From Chelativorans multitrophicus (lineage in GTDB: Bacteria > Pseudomonadota > Alphaproteobacteria > Rhizobiales > Rhizobiaceae): a stretch of DNA of 64,000 nucleotides. Every line of letters starts with the position of its first letter. Position 1 is the stretch's first letter. The translations under genes and the position numbers were made by a program. Shown one piece after another: positions 63,375 through 64,000 of the stretch. Location of the stretch: contig NZ_JAAAPL010000003.1 of assembly GCF_011317445.1 (NCBI RefSeq), positions 682,001-746,000 of the forward strand. Reading direction: 5' to 3'. Below the pieces are notes generated by a model. The model did not search any database, was not told where the DNA came from, and was given only the letters and a program-made list of their open reading frames with translations.

Positions 63375-63664
63375 GTATCACCTATAGAATAATTCTAAAA
63401 CAAATGCTTTGTTGAGATAATGTTGTATTATACAACTAAATCATCTAACCATTGAAGAATATTACTTATAGAAATGGCTGCCCGTTTTTAACCTTGCCTT
63501 ATCGCTGAAATTGCAACGAAAAGAGGCCCCTGACTGCGGCCTGCGCGGATAGCTATATTCTACAGCGTCTTCGTGGTGCGTCCGGAGGCTGCGAGCTATG
63601 GCCGCATCAATAATTTGTGGGGCCTGTATTGCGTCCTAAAAGGCGAGCGACACTTCAAGGCGGC
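63375..63664. other. AT-rich intergenic region with palindrome and repeat scraps
   Basis: 290 bases, markedly richer in A and T than its surroundings at 63375-63475. It contains the perfect palindrome GTTGTATTATACAAC (63422-63436), likely in the promoter area of the lipoprotein gene, and a degenerate copy of the TACAGCG palindromic repeat (63561-63583 and 63631-63643). No gene seen. Confidence 0.6.
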
Positions 63665-63790
63665 TCAATTTCCAAGCCACCAGATCGCAAGAGCGGAGAA
63701 GAGCACAAGTGCCAGATAAATGATCGTGCGCGTTTCGAGACGGAACATTTCAACATTCAAAGATTGGTTGCCGGATTGGAATAACACCAT
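63665..63790 (-). CDS. Possible 41-residue single-pass membrane peptide
   Basis: An ATG at 63790 opens a frame of 41 residues, MVLFQSGNQSLNVEMFRLETR followed by a 17-20-residue hydrophobic helix (IIYLALVLFSALAIWWL) and a GN end. An internal ATG would give a 27-residue form starting MFRLETRT. The charged-then-hydrophobic layout looks like a real small membrane protein, but the ribosome site is weak and no homologue is known to me. Confidence 0.4.
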   Translation of the reverse strand: MVLFQSGNQSLNVEMFRLETRTIIYLALVLFSALAIWWLGN

Positions 63791-63848
63791 CCGGGCCAAG
63801 TGACCACCAAGCCTTGCCGCTTGAGTGATCTCGGTAATCGCTGAATGT

Positions 63849-64000
63849 CTATAGCCGGTCTTGATCAGGTTCTCCGGTTAAGGGCGGGCTGTCCGCTTCA
63901 TCTCCCGGTTGGGCGGACTCTGAAACAGCGCTCCTGGCCTGTTCGAGCCCACTATTGATTGCGCCCATGGCGCTTTCCCGTGCTGCCGTTCCATATGGGG
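63849..64000 (-). CDS. C-terminal end of unidentified protein (runs off right edge)
   Basis: Fifty in-frame codons ending at TAG (63849-63851), entering from the right edge. The sequence is Ala/Glu/Ser-rich with ARESAMGAINSGLEQARSAV helical in character, followed by a Pro/Asp-rich tail ending PDQDRL. Composition and the clean stop suggest a genuine soluble C-terminus, but no family can be named from so little. Confidence 0.35.
   Translation of the reverse strand, partial: PYGTAARESAMGAINSGLEQARSAVSESAQPGDEADSPPLTGEPDQDRL

Overview
The window is chromosomal core sequence of an alphaproteobacterium of the order Hyphomicrobiales (Rhizobiales), most like a Phyllobacteriaceae member. The reasons are a ruvCAB / ybgC / tolQRAB-pal-cpoB / tilS / ftsH / glmM string, a hemC-hemD-mitofilin-hemY operon, an alpha-type 6S RNA next to the folate cyclo-ligase gene, an RpoH of rhizobial type, two Omp25/RopB-like porin-family genes preceded by CtrA boxes, a serC-serA pair, and high GC with dispersed intergenic palindromes. 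I see no insertion sequence, prophage, CRISPR array or rRNA operon.

Layout. 1-334 holds the start of leuS (runs off the left edge), then a YggS-type PLP protein. 1232-4730 is a minus-strand operon tsaD-gpsA-yciI-like-EVE-pncA, divergent from the heme operon hemC-hemD-Mic60-like-hemY (4808-9572). A TerB-like protein, an amidotransferase, 6S RNA, folate cyclo-ligase, a YmdB-like phosphodiesterase and TerC follow. 13571-18115 has an odd MBL-fold protein, YebC, an Rdx (SelT/W/H) protein, rpmE and an exporter. 18180-24588 is mostly minus strand: a MotA/MotB-like stator pair, a plus-strand epimerase, an IMPase-family phosphatase, efp, a Sel1-repeat protein and a ThiE-like protein. 24754-26495 has a TSUP transporter, a probable small RNA and a DUF1465 gene with two CtrA boxes.

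26585-40367 is the DNA-repair and envelope block: ruvC, ruvA, a broken AbrB-type fragment, ruvB, ybgC, the Tol-Pal machine, tilS, ftsH and glmM. 40537-42245 encodes two beta-barrel outer-membrane proteins with perfect CtrA boxes at almost identical distance. A dicarboxylate/amino-acid symporter, serC-serA with a structured leader, an EamA transporter, purA, an uncharacterised membrane protein and rpoH carry the window to 52530.

52801-60888 is the most accessory-looking part. An M20 amidohydrolase, an SDR oxidoreductase, a cupin of the dihydroxyacetophenone dioxygenase type, an alpha/beta hydrolase and an AraC regulator lie on the minus strand, back to back with a complete polar-amino-acid type ABC importer on the plus strand. 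The arrangement looks like a substrate-inducible uptake and catabolic module whose substrate is not evident. The right end holds an RluD-type pseudouridine synthase, a small membrane protein, tRNA-Glu(CTC), a highly charged lipoprotein, a possible 41-residue membrane peptide and the C-terminal end of an unidentified gene.

Four families of intergenic inverted repeats punctuate the operons. The best leads are the four perfect TTAA-N7-TTAAC boxes, the probable small RNA beside two of them, and the catabolic/import module.
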